Shown here piece by piece: positions 9,443 through 16,964 of a stretch of 64,000 bases of DNA. Below the pieces are notes generated by a model that ran no database searches, was not told where the DNA came from, and worked only from the letters and a program-made list of their open reading frames with translations. The stretch spans positions 62,001 through 126,000 of the forward strand of contig UQJW01000004.1 of NCBI GenBank assembly GCA_900541485.1, read 5' to 3'. A program made the position numbers and the translations under genes. Each line of letters starts with the position of its first letter. Within the stretch, counting starts at the first letter, position 1. The stretch comes from an uncultured Dialister sp. (lineage in GTDB: Bacteria; Bacillota; Negativicutes; Veillonellales; Dialisteraceae).

Positions 9443-10776
9443 TTTTCCGCTCTTTCCCCCTCGATTTCAAAGGTGACGGCCTGCACCGATGCGGCTATTT
9501 TCTTTTTTCGTATCGTCATCGTCCCCTGCCATATCCGTTCAATCCGTTCCTTGAAAATATCGGCCGCCTTCATTGTCGCTGCACTTCCCTTGACGGAAAG
9601 ATACGTCCCTTCCGCCGTGATTTCATGAAGAATGATTCCCTTCGGCACACTGTCTGCCAGCACAAGCAGTTTTCCTGCAAGCGGCGGATTTTTTTCTGTC
9701 CGCTCTTTGATTCCCGCAAGGAGCTGTTTTTCTTTTTCTCTGTTCTCTCTTTCTTCTGCCATCTCTTTTCGGACAGATACGGATTCGGCAAGATAATTCG
9801 TCTTTTCCTTATAATCCGCCAGGGTAAGAAGGAACTGCACGGAAAGAATGACACCGATGGTGAAAAGCAATACCGCCAAAATTTGCCCCGCTCTGAGCCA
9901 CTTATTTTCTTCGGTAACAAGTGGTTTTTTCTTTCCCGGGGAAAGCAGATTCATCGGTGAGTCCGGTACGGAAATCATCACCTGACGGATGAAATTTTCT
10001 TCCTCTTTCTCCGGCCGGTTATATTCTTTTTGAAAGCGGTGTACTTCAGATTTCCAAAATTCCTTATCCTCTTCTGAACAGTCGGCAAGGGGAAGAAATA
10101 AAAACTCCGCATTTTCAAGATTATATGTCTCGGACAAGCGGGAAACGAACTTGTCCGCCACATTTTCCGCCTCTTTTTTGGGAATAACCCGCGTTCTTTC
10201 TTCCTTTCCCGCCCTGAAAATACAGAGCGCCTGATTCTTTTTGGCAAAGAAACAGAACCGCGGATTTTCTTCTTCTGTCCGTATTTCCGTAACAGGCACA
10301 ATGCGGGAAATTCTTTTCCCTGCAAGAACCGCCGTATGTTTCCAATACTGCAATTGTTCCTTTTCCGCCGCCGCAAGAGAAAGTTTCCAACCGGTAGCAT
10401 CTTTTTCCAACACACGCCGGGCAATCTGCAGGTCACTTCTGACACCGAAGATTCTGTCCTGTTCCCAATACATCGTTTCTGACAGCTCATCTTCCGTCAT
10501 TTGCGGAAATTGCTTTACTTCCGTCCGTAAATCAGAAAAATTATAGATGAGAATAAAAGATTTTATATCGCTGTCCATACTGCGGAGCGCTTTGATAACA
10601 GCATCCCTGCCTTCATCGGCCAAAGGGATTTTCTCGTAATGCAAAAGCATATTTCTTTGTCGCTGCGCCACATGCAGAAAATGATCATGGATAAAAACTA
10701 CATTCTGTTTACCGTACGACCCGCCGATTCTCCGTATCCGCTCTTCCCATTTTGCCTTGAGCTTTTCTACATCCAT
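9439..10776 (-). CDS. PilM-PilN (GspL-like) fusion protein
   Basis: A 445-residue protein that joins two usually separate pilus parts. Residues 1-260 resemble an actin-like PilM/GspL cytoplasmic domain with poorly kept motifs. At about residue 276 it reads SPMNLLSPGKKKP, like the conserved INLLP segment at the start of PilN, followed by a membrane span (residues 295-317, AGQILAVLLFTIGVILSVQFLL), a coiled coil and a periplasmic domain. GspL proteins of type II secretion have the same one-chain plan. The gene overlaps its neighbours on both sides (10 bases upstream, 4 bases downstream), as expected in a tightly coupled operon. Confidence 0.68.
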   Translation of the reverse strand: MDVEKLKAKWEERIRRIGGSYGKQNVVFIHDHFLHVAQRQRNMLLHYEKIPLADEGRDAVIKALRSMDSDIKSFILIYNFSDLRTEVKQFPQMTEDELSETMYWEQDRIFGVRSDLQIARRVLEKDATGWKLSLAAAEKEQLQYWKHTAVLAGKRISRIVPVTEIRTEEENPRFCFFAKKNQALCIFRAGKEERTRVIPKKEAENVADKFVSRLSETYNLENAEFLFLPLADCSEEDKEFWKSEVHRFQKEYNRPEKEEENFIRQVMISVPDSPMNLLSPGKKKPLVTEENKWLRAGQILAVLLFTIGVILSVQFLLTLADYKEKTNYLAESVSVRKEMAEERENREKEKQLLAGIKERTEKNPPLAGKLLVLADSVPKGIILHEITAEGTYLSVKGSAATMKAADIFKERIERIWQGTMTIRKKKIAASVQAVTFEIEGERAEK

Positions 10777-11183
10777 TTGTCGCTCCCCACATTTTCCACA
10801 GATATTTTCCGCTTTTCTCCTGCCGTGACGGTAAAATCTATTTGTACATACCTCACCATACGGGACTTCTTATCCGTACCTCTCGATAAAATACGTCCCT
10901 CCAAACCCTTCTCATTCTTGACAAGATTCGTTATTTTTACCAGACAATCCGCTTCATCGTAAGAAAAAGTCACCGTCCGCTCCGTTATATTTCCTTTTTC
11001 CAGCGATGCGAGTCCCCAATTGGCACCGCTCTCGGCGGCATACACCGCACGGAGTCCGTTTCCGTAAACAATACTTCCGCCCGCACTGTGTGACAGATAA
11101 AAAAGAAATCCCCCTGCCAGTGTGAGTATCGACGAAAGAGCCACAAGGAGTAGCAACGACAAAAAACCTTTACGCTTTTCCAT
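10767..11183 (-). CDS. PilX/GspK-like minor pilin component
   Basis: Translation from ATG 11183 gives a 138-residue protein, MEKRKGFLSLLLLVALSSIL, with a short basic leader, G6-F7 as a possible prepilin cleavage site and one N-terminal hydrophobic helix. The next segment has ALLxVYAAESGANWGLASLE-like spacing (RAVYAAESGANWGLASLEKG), which is the AAESG motif of PilX N-terminal proteins. The longer frame to 11354 is rejected because it would overlap the upstream prepilin by 185 bases and would hide the leader. It overlaps the upstream prepilin by 14 bases. It is likely to be part of the tip complex of the pseudopilus or pilus. Confidence 0.65.
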   Translation of the reverse strand: MEKRKGFLSLLLLVALSSILTLAGGFLFYLSHSAGGSIVYGNGLRAVYAAESGANWGLASLEKGNITERTVTFSYDEADCLVKITNLVKNEKGLEGRILSRGTDKKSRMVRYVQIDFTVTAGEKRKISVENVGSDKWM

Positions 11184-11718
11184 TTTTATACAACGCCCCC
11201 GGTTTGGAACGGTAAAAATCACGATACGGTAAAACCGCCGTTTCCACTGTCCGTTTTTCCCCCGAACGGGTATGAACCATTTCAAAAGACAATCTGACCA
11301 ATCCTTTTTCAAAGCGACGGAACACGGGACCCCCTTCAGGAGGCAGGAACGCAATCTCTTCTTTGTAAGAAATACTTTCTCCCGTGACAGGCTGAGTCAC
11401 TCCGTTGTACAGGCGGACCTTCAGCTTATCGTCACGGATAAGAAAACGGTATTCCGCCTTTTTCTTCTTCTCGTTATACGCTTGGTAGGTCAATGCATTT
11501 CCTGCATAAACCGTTTCGGTACATTCCAAATTGTTCCGCAGTTTTTCCGTCATGAAATCTACGGCAAAAAGACTCTGCTCCGTCATACGCCCGCGGATTT
11601 GAAAAAGAGAAATAAGCCTTGTCGTCTGTCCCACAAACGGAAGTACCGCGGCGGCAAGAAGAGAAAGCAAAAGAATATACAAAACCGTTTCCAAAAGAAT
11701 GATGCCTTTTCTTTTCAT
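11170..11718 (-). CDS. Minor prepilin (PulJ/GspJ-like)
   Basis: A 182-residue prepilin that begins MKRKGIILLETVLYILLLSL. The cleavage site follows G5, the +5 Glu (E10) needed for methylation and assembly is kept, and a hydrophobic helix follows to about residue 30. The ATG at 11716-11718 overlaps the stop of the preceding gene by four bases and has GGGAGAG six bases upstream, so it is preferred over the ATG five codons earlier. The globular domain has no recognisable signature; length and place after two other minor prepilins fit GspJ/PilW. Confidence 0.7.
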   Translation of the reverse strand: MKRKGIILLETVLYILLLSLLAAAVLPFVGQTTRLISLFQIRGRMTEQSLFAVDFMTEKLRNNLECTETVYAGNALTYQAYNEKKKKAEYRFLIRDDKLKVRLYNGVTQPVTGESISYKEEIAFLPPEGGPVFRRFEKGLVRLSFEMVHTRSGEKRTVETAVLPYRDFYRSKPGALYKNGKA

Positions 11719-12083
11719 GACCGCTCTCCCCATATAAAAGATGCAGTGAACGGTTTTTTGCTGCCTGTACCTGCCCGGCAGGTCACCTTCATCACCGGTA
11801 CACCCTCAACAGTCAGCGCTTCCCTTTCAAGAACGACATCATAAGTCCGGCCGTTCCGCTCTATATTTCCCGAAAGAGCGGGCTCACTTTTATGAAACGC
11901 CAAATTATATTTTTCTCTTTCCAGTGCCTCTTGGACAAGAAATATTTCGTCCGTTGCCGTCTCCCTTTCTTCTTCATATATCACCATCTGATGAAAAACG
12001 AGAAAAACGGCAACACCCATCACCGTGACCGCCATGACCCCTATGAGGAGCCACAGCATAAGAAATCCGTGACGCTTTTTCAT
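11715..12083 (-). CDS. Minor prepilin-like protein
   Basis: A 122-residue protein with a prepilin-like N-terminus MKKRHGFLMLWLLIGVMAVT: a basic leader, a G6-F7 junction and a hydrophobic helix. The +5 position after cleavage is W, not the usual E, so it may be a GspK/GspI-type subunit or a poorly conserved minor pilin. The remaining 90 residues are unrecognised. Its start overlaps the end of the GspH-like gene by four bases. Confidence 0.6.
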   Translation of the reverse strand: MKKRHGFLMLWLLIGVMAVTVMGVAVFLVFHQMVIYEEERETATDEIFLVQEALEREKYNLAFHKSEPALSGNIERNGRTYDVVLEREALTVEGVPVMKVTCRAGTGSKKPFTASFIWGERS

Positions 12084-12571
12084 TTTTTCCCTACTCTGAC
12101 CCTCCCCGTATACGCCGCCACCGTAATGATTCTCTTGTATTTTTCATCTCTCGTTTTCATTTCGATACGGTACCGGGAATCTCTTGCCGGCCCTGATTTC
12201 CCGAACCTTACGGATGATGTCCCTGCCGCAAAAACTATATCCTCCGGCAAAACACCACGGGGAGAAACTTCATACCGTCCCTTTCTTGTACCGTATACAG
12301 CTCTTCCCTCAGGCGTGGACGTACAATAAAAAACAAGCCCCAGTGATTCATCGGGGTACAAAGACGATTCATTTCTCGCCGCCGACTCCACCTGCCGTAA
12401 AGCAGACGCCACCTCTTCCGCCGCTACCTCCAGCCGTTGCTCTCTCTGCCGGTTTCCGAAAAAAGGCATGACACAAAAGACGGCTGTCGTAAAAACGGCA
12501 AGCACAATCAAAATCTCAAAAAGTAAAAAACCGGGCCGTGAAAACGGCGGGATACATTTCCTGGCAGACAA
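12080..12571 (-). CDS. Minor prepilin (GspH/ComGD-like)
   Basis: A 163-residue prepilin with a longer leader (MSARKCIPPFSRPG) cut before FLLFEILIVLAVFTTAVF. Glu at +5 is present and the helix is typical. The segment EVAAEEVASALRQVESAARN just after the helix is the pattern of GspH/FimT proteins (AAxxLxxxLxxARxxA). It overlaps the prepilin peptidase gene by 56 bases and the next minor prepilin by four, so the operon is strongly compressed. Confidence 0.72.
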   Translation of the reverse strand: MSARKCIPPFSRPGFLLFEILIVLAVFTTAVFCVMPFFGNRQREQRLEVAAEEVASALRQVESAARNESSLYPDESLGLVFYCTSTPEGRAVYGTRKGRYEVSPRGVLPEDIVFAAGTSSVRFGKSGPARDSRYRIEMKTRDEKYKRIITVAAYTGRVRVGKK

Positions 12572-13112
12572 AAGTCCCTACCCCTCCCAAAGCGATACAA
12601 GGACAAAAACGAAACGGATACGTTTTCGGAACGTGATAAAAAATGAGAAGAACGGCGGCCGCTGCCGCCCCGATCAGACAGGAACTCCAGATAAAAAAGA
12701 AAACCCCCGCCGGTTCCAGCCAAAAAGCAATGGCGGCGGATAAAAAAATATCCCCCGTGCCGATACCTTCAGGAATAACAAAAAAGACCGCCCCGTAAAC
12801 GAGAGCAGCCAGCAAAAAAGAAAGAAATCCTTCATAAAAAGAATGATGAATTCCGCGGTAAACCGCACCTGTCAACAAAATAAGAAGACTCCAGCGGTCA
12901 TCGACATAACCCGTTCTGTAATCCTCCACCGCCGGACCTGCCGACAACAATGCCAATGATAAAAGAGGAGAAACAAAAAGAATCCCCGTACCCGCAAAAG
13001 CGGAACATAAAAAAAGAAAAGACGGATACAGTTTCCGGTAGAACGAGCTTTCTTTATACGAAAAATCTCTACCTGCCATTTCCATCTCTCCTGTGTATAC
13101 CCCGGGAAACAT
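12516..13112 (-). CDS. Prepilin peptidase, short A24 form
   Basis: A 198-residue polytopic membrane aspartic protease that should cut and activate the prepilins encoded around it. The two catalytic Asp motifs are visible: D64 in AVEDYRTGYVDDR and D121 in GIGTGDIFLSAA. The N-terminal methyltransferase domain with its zinc cysteines, present in PilD, is absent, so the enzyme is like the short TadV/archaeal form and may not methylate. The ATG shares one base with the stop of the pilin gene and has a strong GGGAGG site. Cys-rich motifs of full PilD are not seen anywhere in the frame. Confidence 0.82.
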   Translation of the reverse strand: MFPGVYTGEMEMAGRDFSYKESSFYRKLYPSFLFLCSAFAGTGILFVSPLLSLALLSAGPAVEDYRTGYVDDRWSLLILLTGAVYRGIHHSFYEGFLSFLLAALVYGAVFFVIPEGIGTGDIFLSAAIAFWLEPAGVFFFIWSSCLIGAAAAAVLLIFYHVPKTYPFRFCPCIALGGVGTFVCQEMYPAVFTARFFTF

Positions 13113-13510
13113 CAGCCTCCCTGTTTTTTCTCTCCCCCGAAAGAAGAGTAAGTATTTCCTTTGAAAGAATAAGTCGCTTCTCCTGTCGTCGCATTCAATG
13201 TATATGACGTGTCCTTTACGGGCGGCTTGGGCTCACTTCTCAAAAAGCCGTCTTTCCCCGTTTCATCCACCATATCTTTAACGGACGACGGATACCTCCC
13301 GTTTTTCACATAATAAACTTCCGCCGCAGACCCGATGGCAGATAAATCCGCCTGTATCCTGGCAACCTTGGCCTCATCCGTCATTCCGATGAAATTGGGA
13401 ATCGCCACCGCCGCCAATATACCGAGTATCGCCACCACGATGAGAAGCTCAATCAGCATAAAACCCTTTCGTTTCTTCCCCGTTCCGGCTTTCAAAAAGC
13501 AGCACCTCAT
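13112..13510 (-). CDS. Major type IV pilin/pseudopilin (PilA/GspG-like)
   Basis: A 132-residue prepilin and the first gene of the operon. A 16-residue basic leader ends in KKRKG, and the mature part begins FMLIELLIVVAILGILAAVA, with Glu at +5, an almost canonical class III signal. The segment AKVARIQADLSAIGSAAEVYYVKNGRYPSS fits GspG and simple Gram-positive or Negativicute pilins. GGGAGAT lies six bases before the ATG. A promoter-like pair (TTGAAT, 17 bases, TATAAT) stands at 13563-13591. No assembly ATPase (PilB/PilT) or PilC platform protein is encoded in this window. Confidence 0.85.
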   Translation of the reverse strand: MRCCFLKAGTGKKRKGFMLIELLIVVAILGILAAVAIPNFIGMTDEAKVARIQADLSAIGSAAEVYYVKNGRYPSSVKDMVDETGKDGFLRSEPKPPVKDTSYTLNATTGEATYSFKGNTYSSFGGEKKQGG

Positions 13511-13562
13511 TTTTATCTCCCGCTAATTAAATTCAAAATAATACATAAATATTTCTTTTAAA

Positions 13563-13591
13563 ATTATAATATAAATTTATTTTTCATTCAA
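13563..13591 (-). promoter_or_regulatory. Predicted promoter of the pilin operon
   Basis: On the minus strand a -35-like TTGAAT (13586-13591) is separated by 17 bases from a perfect -10 TATAAT (13563-13568). It lies about 50 bases upstream of the pilin start and inside the 171-base AT-rich divergent region shared with the kinase gene. Confidence 0.6.
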
Positions 13592-13681
13592 TCCTTAAAG
13601 TTATTTTTTTAACTTTTTCTTTTTTTCTGCAAATGGTAAAATAAAAATAATATAGTTAAGTAATGGAGGGAGGAAAATACA

Positions 13682-14404
13682 ATGAACGACGAAAAAATAA
13701 AAGAAACTGCCGAATCCGCCATCTTGGAAAATCCCGGCCGGCGAATCATTTCTTTTTCCCTGAACGGTGCAACATATTGGATCAAAAGAAAACTGAGTAA
13801 CCGGAGAAACACATGGATCAAATACTCTGCAGAAAAAGAATTTCTTTACGAAGTGGCTCGCATCACGATTGCCGCACGAGTACATCCCGAACTTGTCCCC
13901 CACATCGAAGTACTTACCCCTGACTATATCGTTACTGCCGACAGCGGTCCTGATTTGTGCTACTGGATGAAAACTCCGGACCTTGATAAAGATGAAAAAT
14001 TGCGTATTTTAGAATTGACCGGAGCAGGACTTGCAACACTTCATAAAAGTGACATTATTCACGGACGCCCCGCCTTGCGGGACATTACCTGCAAAAATGA
14101 AAACATCACTTTTCTGGACTGGCAGAGCCGTCTCTATTTTAAAGATATTTCAAAGCAAAAAATACAAGATGTACTCATGCTTCTCCACGGTCTCTACAGG
14201 GAAAATTATACAGAGGAAGCACTTTATGCCGGCGCTCTCGAAAAAGGGTACAAAAATGCAGCCGGTGAAGAAACATGGGAAGAAACAAGTCAGTTGTTAA
14301 AAAAATACCGCCTGATTGGACAAGCAGCTAAAAAGTTAAACCGGTTTCACTGGAAAGATATAGAGGCAACGAAGAAGATTTATGCCCATTTTTACCAAAC
14401 GTAA
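13682..14404 (+). CDS. LPS-core-type kinase (Bud32/WaaP-like fold)
   Basis: A 240-residue protein with a reduced protein-kinase-like fold as in LPS heptose and Kdo kinases. A basic segment (YWIKRKLSNRRNTW) resembles the N-lobe; the catalytic-loop region reads IIHGRPALRDITCKNENI, and FLDWQSRLYF takes the place of the metal-binding DFG segment. GGAGGGAGG lies seven bases upstream of the ATG. It sits between the pilin operon and the LPS glycosyltransferase genes, so phosphorylation of lipid A-core sugars is a fair inference; the substrate is unproven. Confidence 0.65.
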   Translation: MNDEKIKETAESAILENPGRRIISFSLNGATYWIKRKLSNRRNTWIKYSAEKEFLYEVARITIAARVHPELVPHIEVLTPDYIVTADSGPDLCYWMKTPDLDKDEKLRILELTGAGLATLHKSDIIHGRPALRDITCKNENITFLDWQSRLYFKDISKQKIQDVLMLLHGLYRENYTEEALYAGALEKGYKNAAGEETWEETSQLLKKYRLIGQAAKKLNRFHWKDIEATKKIYAHFYQT

Positions 14405-14518
14405 AATTCTTTCAATACATATCCGCCGGTTAGCATCTGTTTTATTTTATTCTCACCTGAGGATAACAAGAAATATCTTACCTTAACGAGTCAAAATTTA
14501 ATAATATGAGAAATTTCC

Positions 14519-14551
14519 ATAAAAAAGATGTTGAAACGACATCTTTTTTTT
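14519..14551. terminator. Bidirectional rho-independent terminator
   Basis: A stem AAAAAAGATGT / ACATCTTTTTTTT with a short loop (TGAAACG) lies between the end of the plus-strand kinase gene and the convergent end of the minus-strand GT9 gene. It carries A and T tracts on both sides and can serve both transcripts. Confidence 0.85.
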
Positions 14552-14552
14552 A

Positions 14553-15629
14553 TTAGCATGAAACAGCGCCGGAATCTTTTAATGCTTTTTCACCGGCCTC
14601 AATAACCTCTTCTACAGTAATATGAGAAATCGGAACGTATTTTCCTGATTTTATAATTTTATTAACATGCTCCGGTCCTACCGGCATATCCCAGGATGAA
14701 ATTGCTTTAGAAAATTTACCTAAGGGTCCGTGAAATTTTGCATTACTCGGTCCAAACATAGAAATAGTCGGAACTCCCCGACTGTCTGCCACATACATTG
14801 GTCCGCTGTCATTGGTAAAAAACAATACACATCTTCCGGCGGCCGCCATAAACTCACCCATCGTAAACCTTCCTGCTGCCACAACATGTTTATGTGTCAT
14901 TCCGGAAACTGCTTTTTGAATTAGAGGGAGCTCCCCGGATACACCAAAAAACACCGGTATATATCCTTTACCGGCAAAATGCTCTGCTACCCTTCCGTAA
15001 TTTTCTGCCGGCCAATTTTTTTCTTTTGTAGAGCTTCCCACAGAAAAACCAATCAGCTTGTCTTCACTTTCTATATGTTCAGATTCAAAAAATAAATCTG
15101 CTTTTCTTTCCCATGTTTCACAAGTATAGGTTTTCATTCCATGATGCTGCAAATCCTTTACTCCAAGGCAGGAAAGCACACGGAGATACTTATCTACAGC
15201 ATGAGAATTATATGTTTCCACAAGAATCGGCCAGTCCATAAATAAACGATCAATTCTTGTTCCCGGTTCTCCCGCCCATTTTTTTGAATTCATCGCAAAC
15301 GCTAAAAGTGAGCTTCTGGCTGTACCATGTAAAACAATTAACAAATCGGGATTCATTTTCGCTATTTTTCTGCCTGTCGTCCACGTTGCAAAAAATCCTT
15401 TTTCTTTTCCATGTCGGTCAAAAGGAATAATCATATCAATATTCGGATTATATTTTACTGATTCCCGGCAACCGGAATCCATTACCAAAATTATTTTACT
15501 TCCCTCGGCTTCCCGCCTTAACACCTCAAGAAAAGGAGTAATTGATACCATATCCCCGAAATAAAGCATATAAATAATTACAATTGTTTTATTTTTTAAA
15601 TCTGCCTGTACATAATCTGTATAGTTCAT
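14553..15629 (-). CDS. Glycosyltransferase family 9 (heptosyltransferase-like)
   Basis: A 358-residue GT-B enzyme of the ADP-heptose:LPS heptosyltransferase family, which builds the inner core of lipopolysaccharide in the cytoplasm. Family marks are the N-terminal YMLYFGDMVSITPFLEVLRR, the donor-site IGFSVGSSTKEKNWPAENY, and the C-terminal NDSGPMYVADSRGVP followed by FGPSNAKFHGP. ATG 15629 is chosen because GGTAGGGTG lies at ideal distance; the GTG three codons earlier is part of that site. It lies 2 bases from the end of the upstream GT4 gene. Confidence 0.85.
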   Translation of the reverse strand: MNYTDYVQADLKNKTIVIIYMLYFGDMVSITPFLEVLRREAEGSKIILVMDSGCRESVKYNPNIDMIIPFDRHGKEKGFFATWTTGRKIAKMNPDLLIVLHGTARSSLLAFAMNSKKWAGEPGTRIDRLFMDWPILVETYNSHAVDKYLRVLSCLGVKDLQHHGMKTYTCETWERKADLFFESEHIESEDKLIGFSVGSSTKEKNWPAENYGRVAEHFAGKGYIPVFFGVSGELPLIQKAVSGMTHKHVVAAGRFTMGEFMAAAGRCVLFFTNDSGPMYVADSRGVPTISMFGPSNAKFHGPLGKFSKAISSWDMPVGPEHVNKIIKSGKYVPISHITVEEVIEAGEKALKDSGAVSC

Positions 15630-15631
15630 AA

Positions 15632-16807
15632 TCAGCACCCTACCGTTTTTTTAATTAAATTCTCCCAAGCATCCCATACTTTGTCGGGATAAAATAACTC
15701 CATCGACTTAGCCGCATTATCTCCCAACTGTTTTCTCAATGATTTATTTTCAATTATTTTTTTGAGTGCTTCCGAAAACGATTCGACTCCGTCTTCTGCT
15801 AAAAAACCATTTTCTCCATTTTTAATCAGTTCATTGACTGCCGGACAATTCTTATAGCCTACTGCAGGCAAACCAACTGACATAGCCTCTGTCAAAGCAA
15901 GCGGAAATCCTTCATGATGACTGGGGAATGCAAAAACATCCGTCTCTTTCCAAACCGAATCCATGTCTGTAGTAGTTCCCTTTAAAAATATTCTTTTTTC
16001 CATTCCTTTCTTACTGATAAGTCTTTTTAGCATCGTAACATACGGCTTATCATACATGGCCCCCCGGATATGCACATCCCACTCAGGGTACTCATTTGCA
16101 ATTCTTGAAAAAGCTTCTACTAATAAATGTTGTCTTTTCGTTCTTCCCGTTACACGCCCTACATTCGTTATAATATATGTTTCTTTATTTCTGCACAGAT
16201 CCACTTTAAATCGGGGAACAGGAACAGAATTAGGAATATATACAAAACGGTCATATGGTAAATATTTGTCAGCTTTATTAATAAAAGAAGGCATCAAAAC
16301 CTGAATCCATCGGCTTCTTAGCAGCGCATTTTTCTCTTTTTCCGGCGATTTTGCAAAAATTTCATCCGGATCATTATGCAACATCGAAATAACAGGGATG
16401 TCCGTTTGTATTGCTCCGAGCAGTAGTCTTCCCGTCGGTTCTCTGAACGAAATAATCACATCCGGTTTTGTTTTTGCAATCACATCCATCATTTCTTTTT
16501 TTAGTGCCAAAATACCTTTATAGTTCATATCTCTGGAAAGACTTTGGCTGAAAGGGCGTACTATTTCACGAGCCAACCTGTAAAAAAGAATGGGGCTTTT
16601 CTTTTTATCGCCCTCCGGCTGCAAAAGGTTGTAAATTTCTACCTCCGGAGCCATTTTAAAAAACGGATTTCCCGTTTTTCGGTCAAAAAAAACGGCTGAA
16701 ACAGTATGTCCCCGTGCAGTCATAGCATTTGCCATATCTGACAGCACATGCTCAATTCCGCCGCTATATCCTACATATTTATGAAGATCTGCCAGTAAAA
16801 TTTTCAT
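15632..16807 (-). CDS. Glycosyltransferase, GT4 family
   Basis: A 391-residue GT4 enzyme. ATG 16807 gives the usual start MKILLADLHKYVGYSGGIEHV and is preceded by GGAGAAAAC; the nine-codon extension of the frame has no ribosome site. EX7E is seen in HEGFPLALTEAMSVGLPAVG, with NVGRVTGRTKRQHLLVEAF in the donor domain. It is clearly paralogous to the plus-strand GT4 that starts at 16965: both read PAVNELI and LTEAMSxGLPAVG at the same places, and both have an IYNLL/LYNLM segment. The two genes are divergent across a 157-base spacer, as if from an old inverted duplication. Confidence 0.85.
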   Translation of the reverse strand: MKILLADLHKYVGYSGGIEHVLSDMANAMTARGHTVSAVFFDRKTGNPFFKMAPEVEIYNLLQPEGDKKKSPILFYRLAREIVRPFSQSLSRDMNYKGILALKKEMMDVIAKTKPDVIISFREPTGRLLLGAIQTDIPVISMLHNDPDEIFAKSPEKEKNALLRSRWIQVLMPSFINKADKYLPYDRFVYIPNSVPVPRFKVDLCRNKETYIITNVGRVTGRTKRQHLLVEAFSRIANEYPEWDVHIRGAMYDKPYVTMLKRLISKKGMEKRIFLKGTTTDMDSVWKETDVFAFPSHHEGFPLALTEAMSVGLPAVGYKNCPAVNELIKNGENGFLAEDGVESFSEALKKIIENKSLRKQLGDNAAKSMELFYPDKVWDAWENLIKKTVGC

Positions 16808-16891
16808 GTTTTCTCCAAATATCAGAAATTCCAACTTCTATTATTTACCATTATAATGATTTACTTCACCAAAACAAGACTGCCGGTTTTA

Positions 16892-16921
16892 TTGAAAAAG
16901 CGAATCAATTTATAATATAAT
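16892..16921 (+). promoter_or_regulatory. Predicted promoter of the plus-strand O-antigen/core genes
   Basis: TTGAAA (16892-16897), an 18-base spacer and TATAAT (16916-16921) lie about 45 bases upstream of the GT4 start at 16965. The next five plus-strand genes are nearly contiguous and could all be read from here. Confidence 0.55.
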
Positions 16922-16964
16922 AATTAAAATTATATAATTACTGTTTACTTTGAGGATTTAAATC

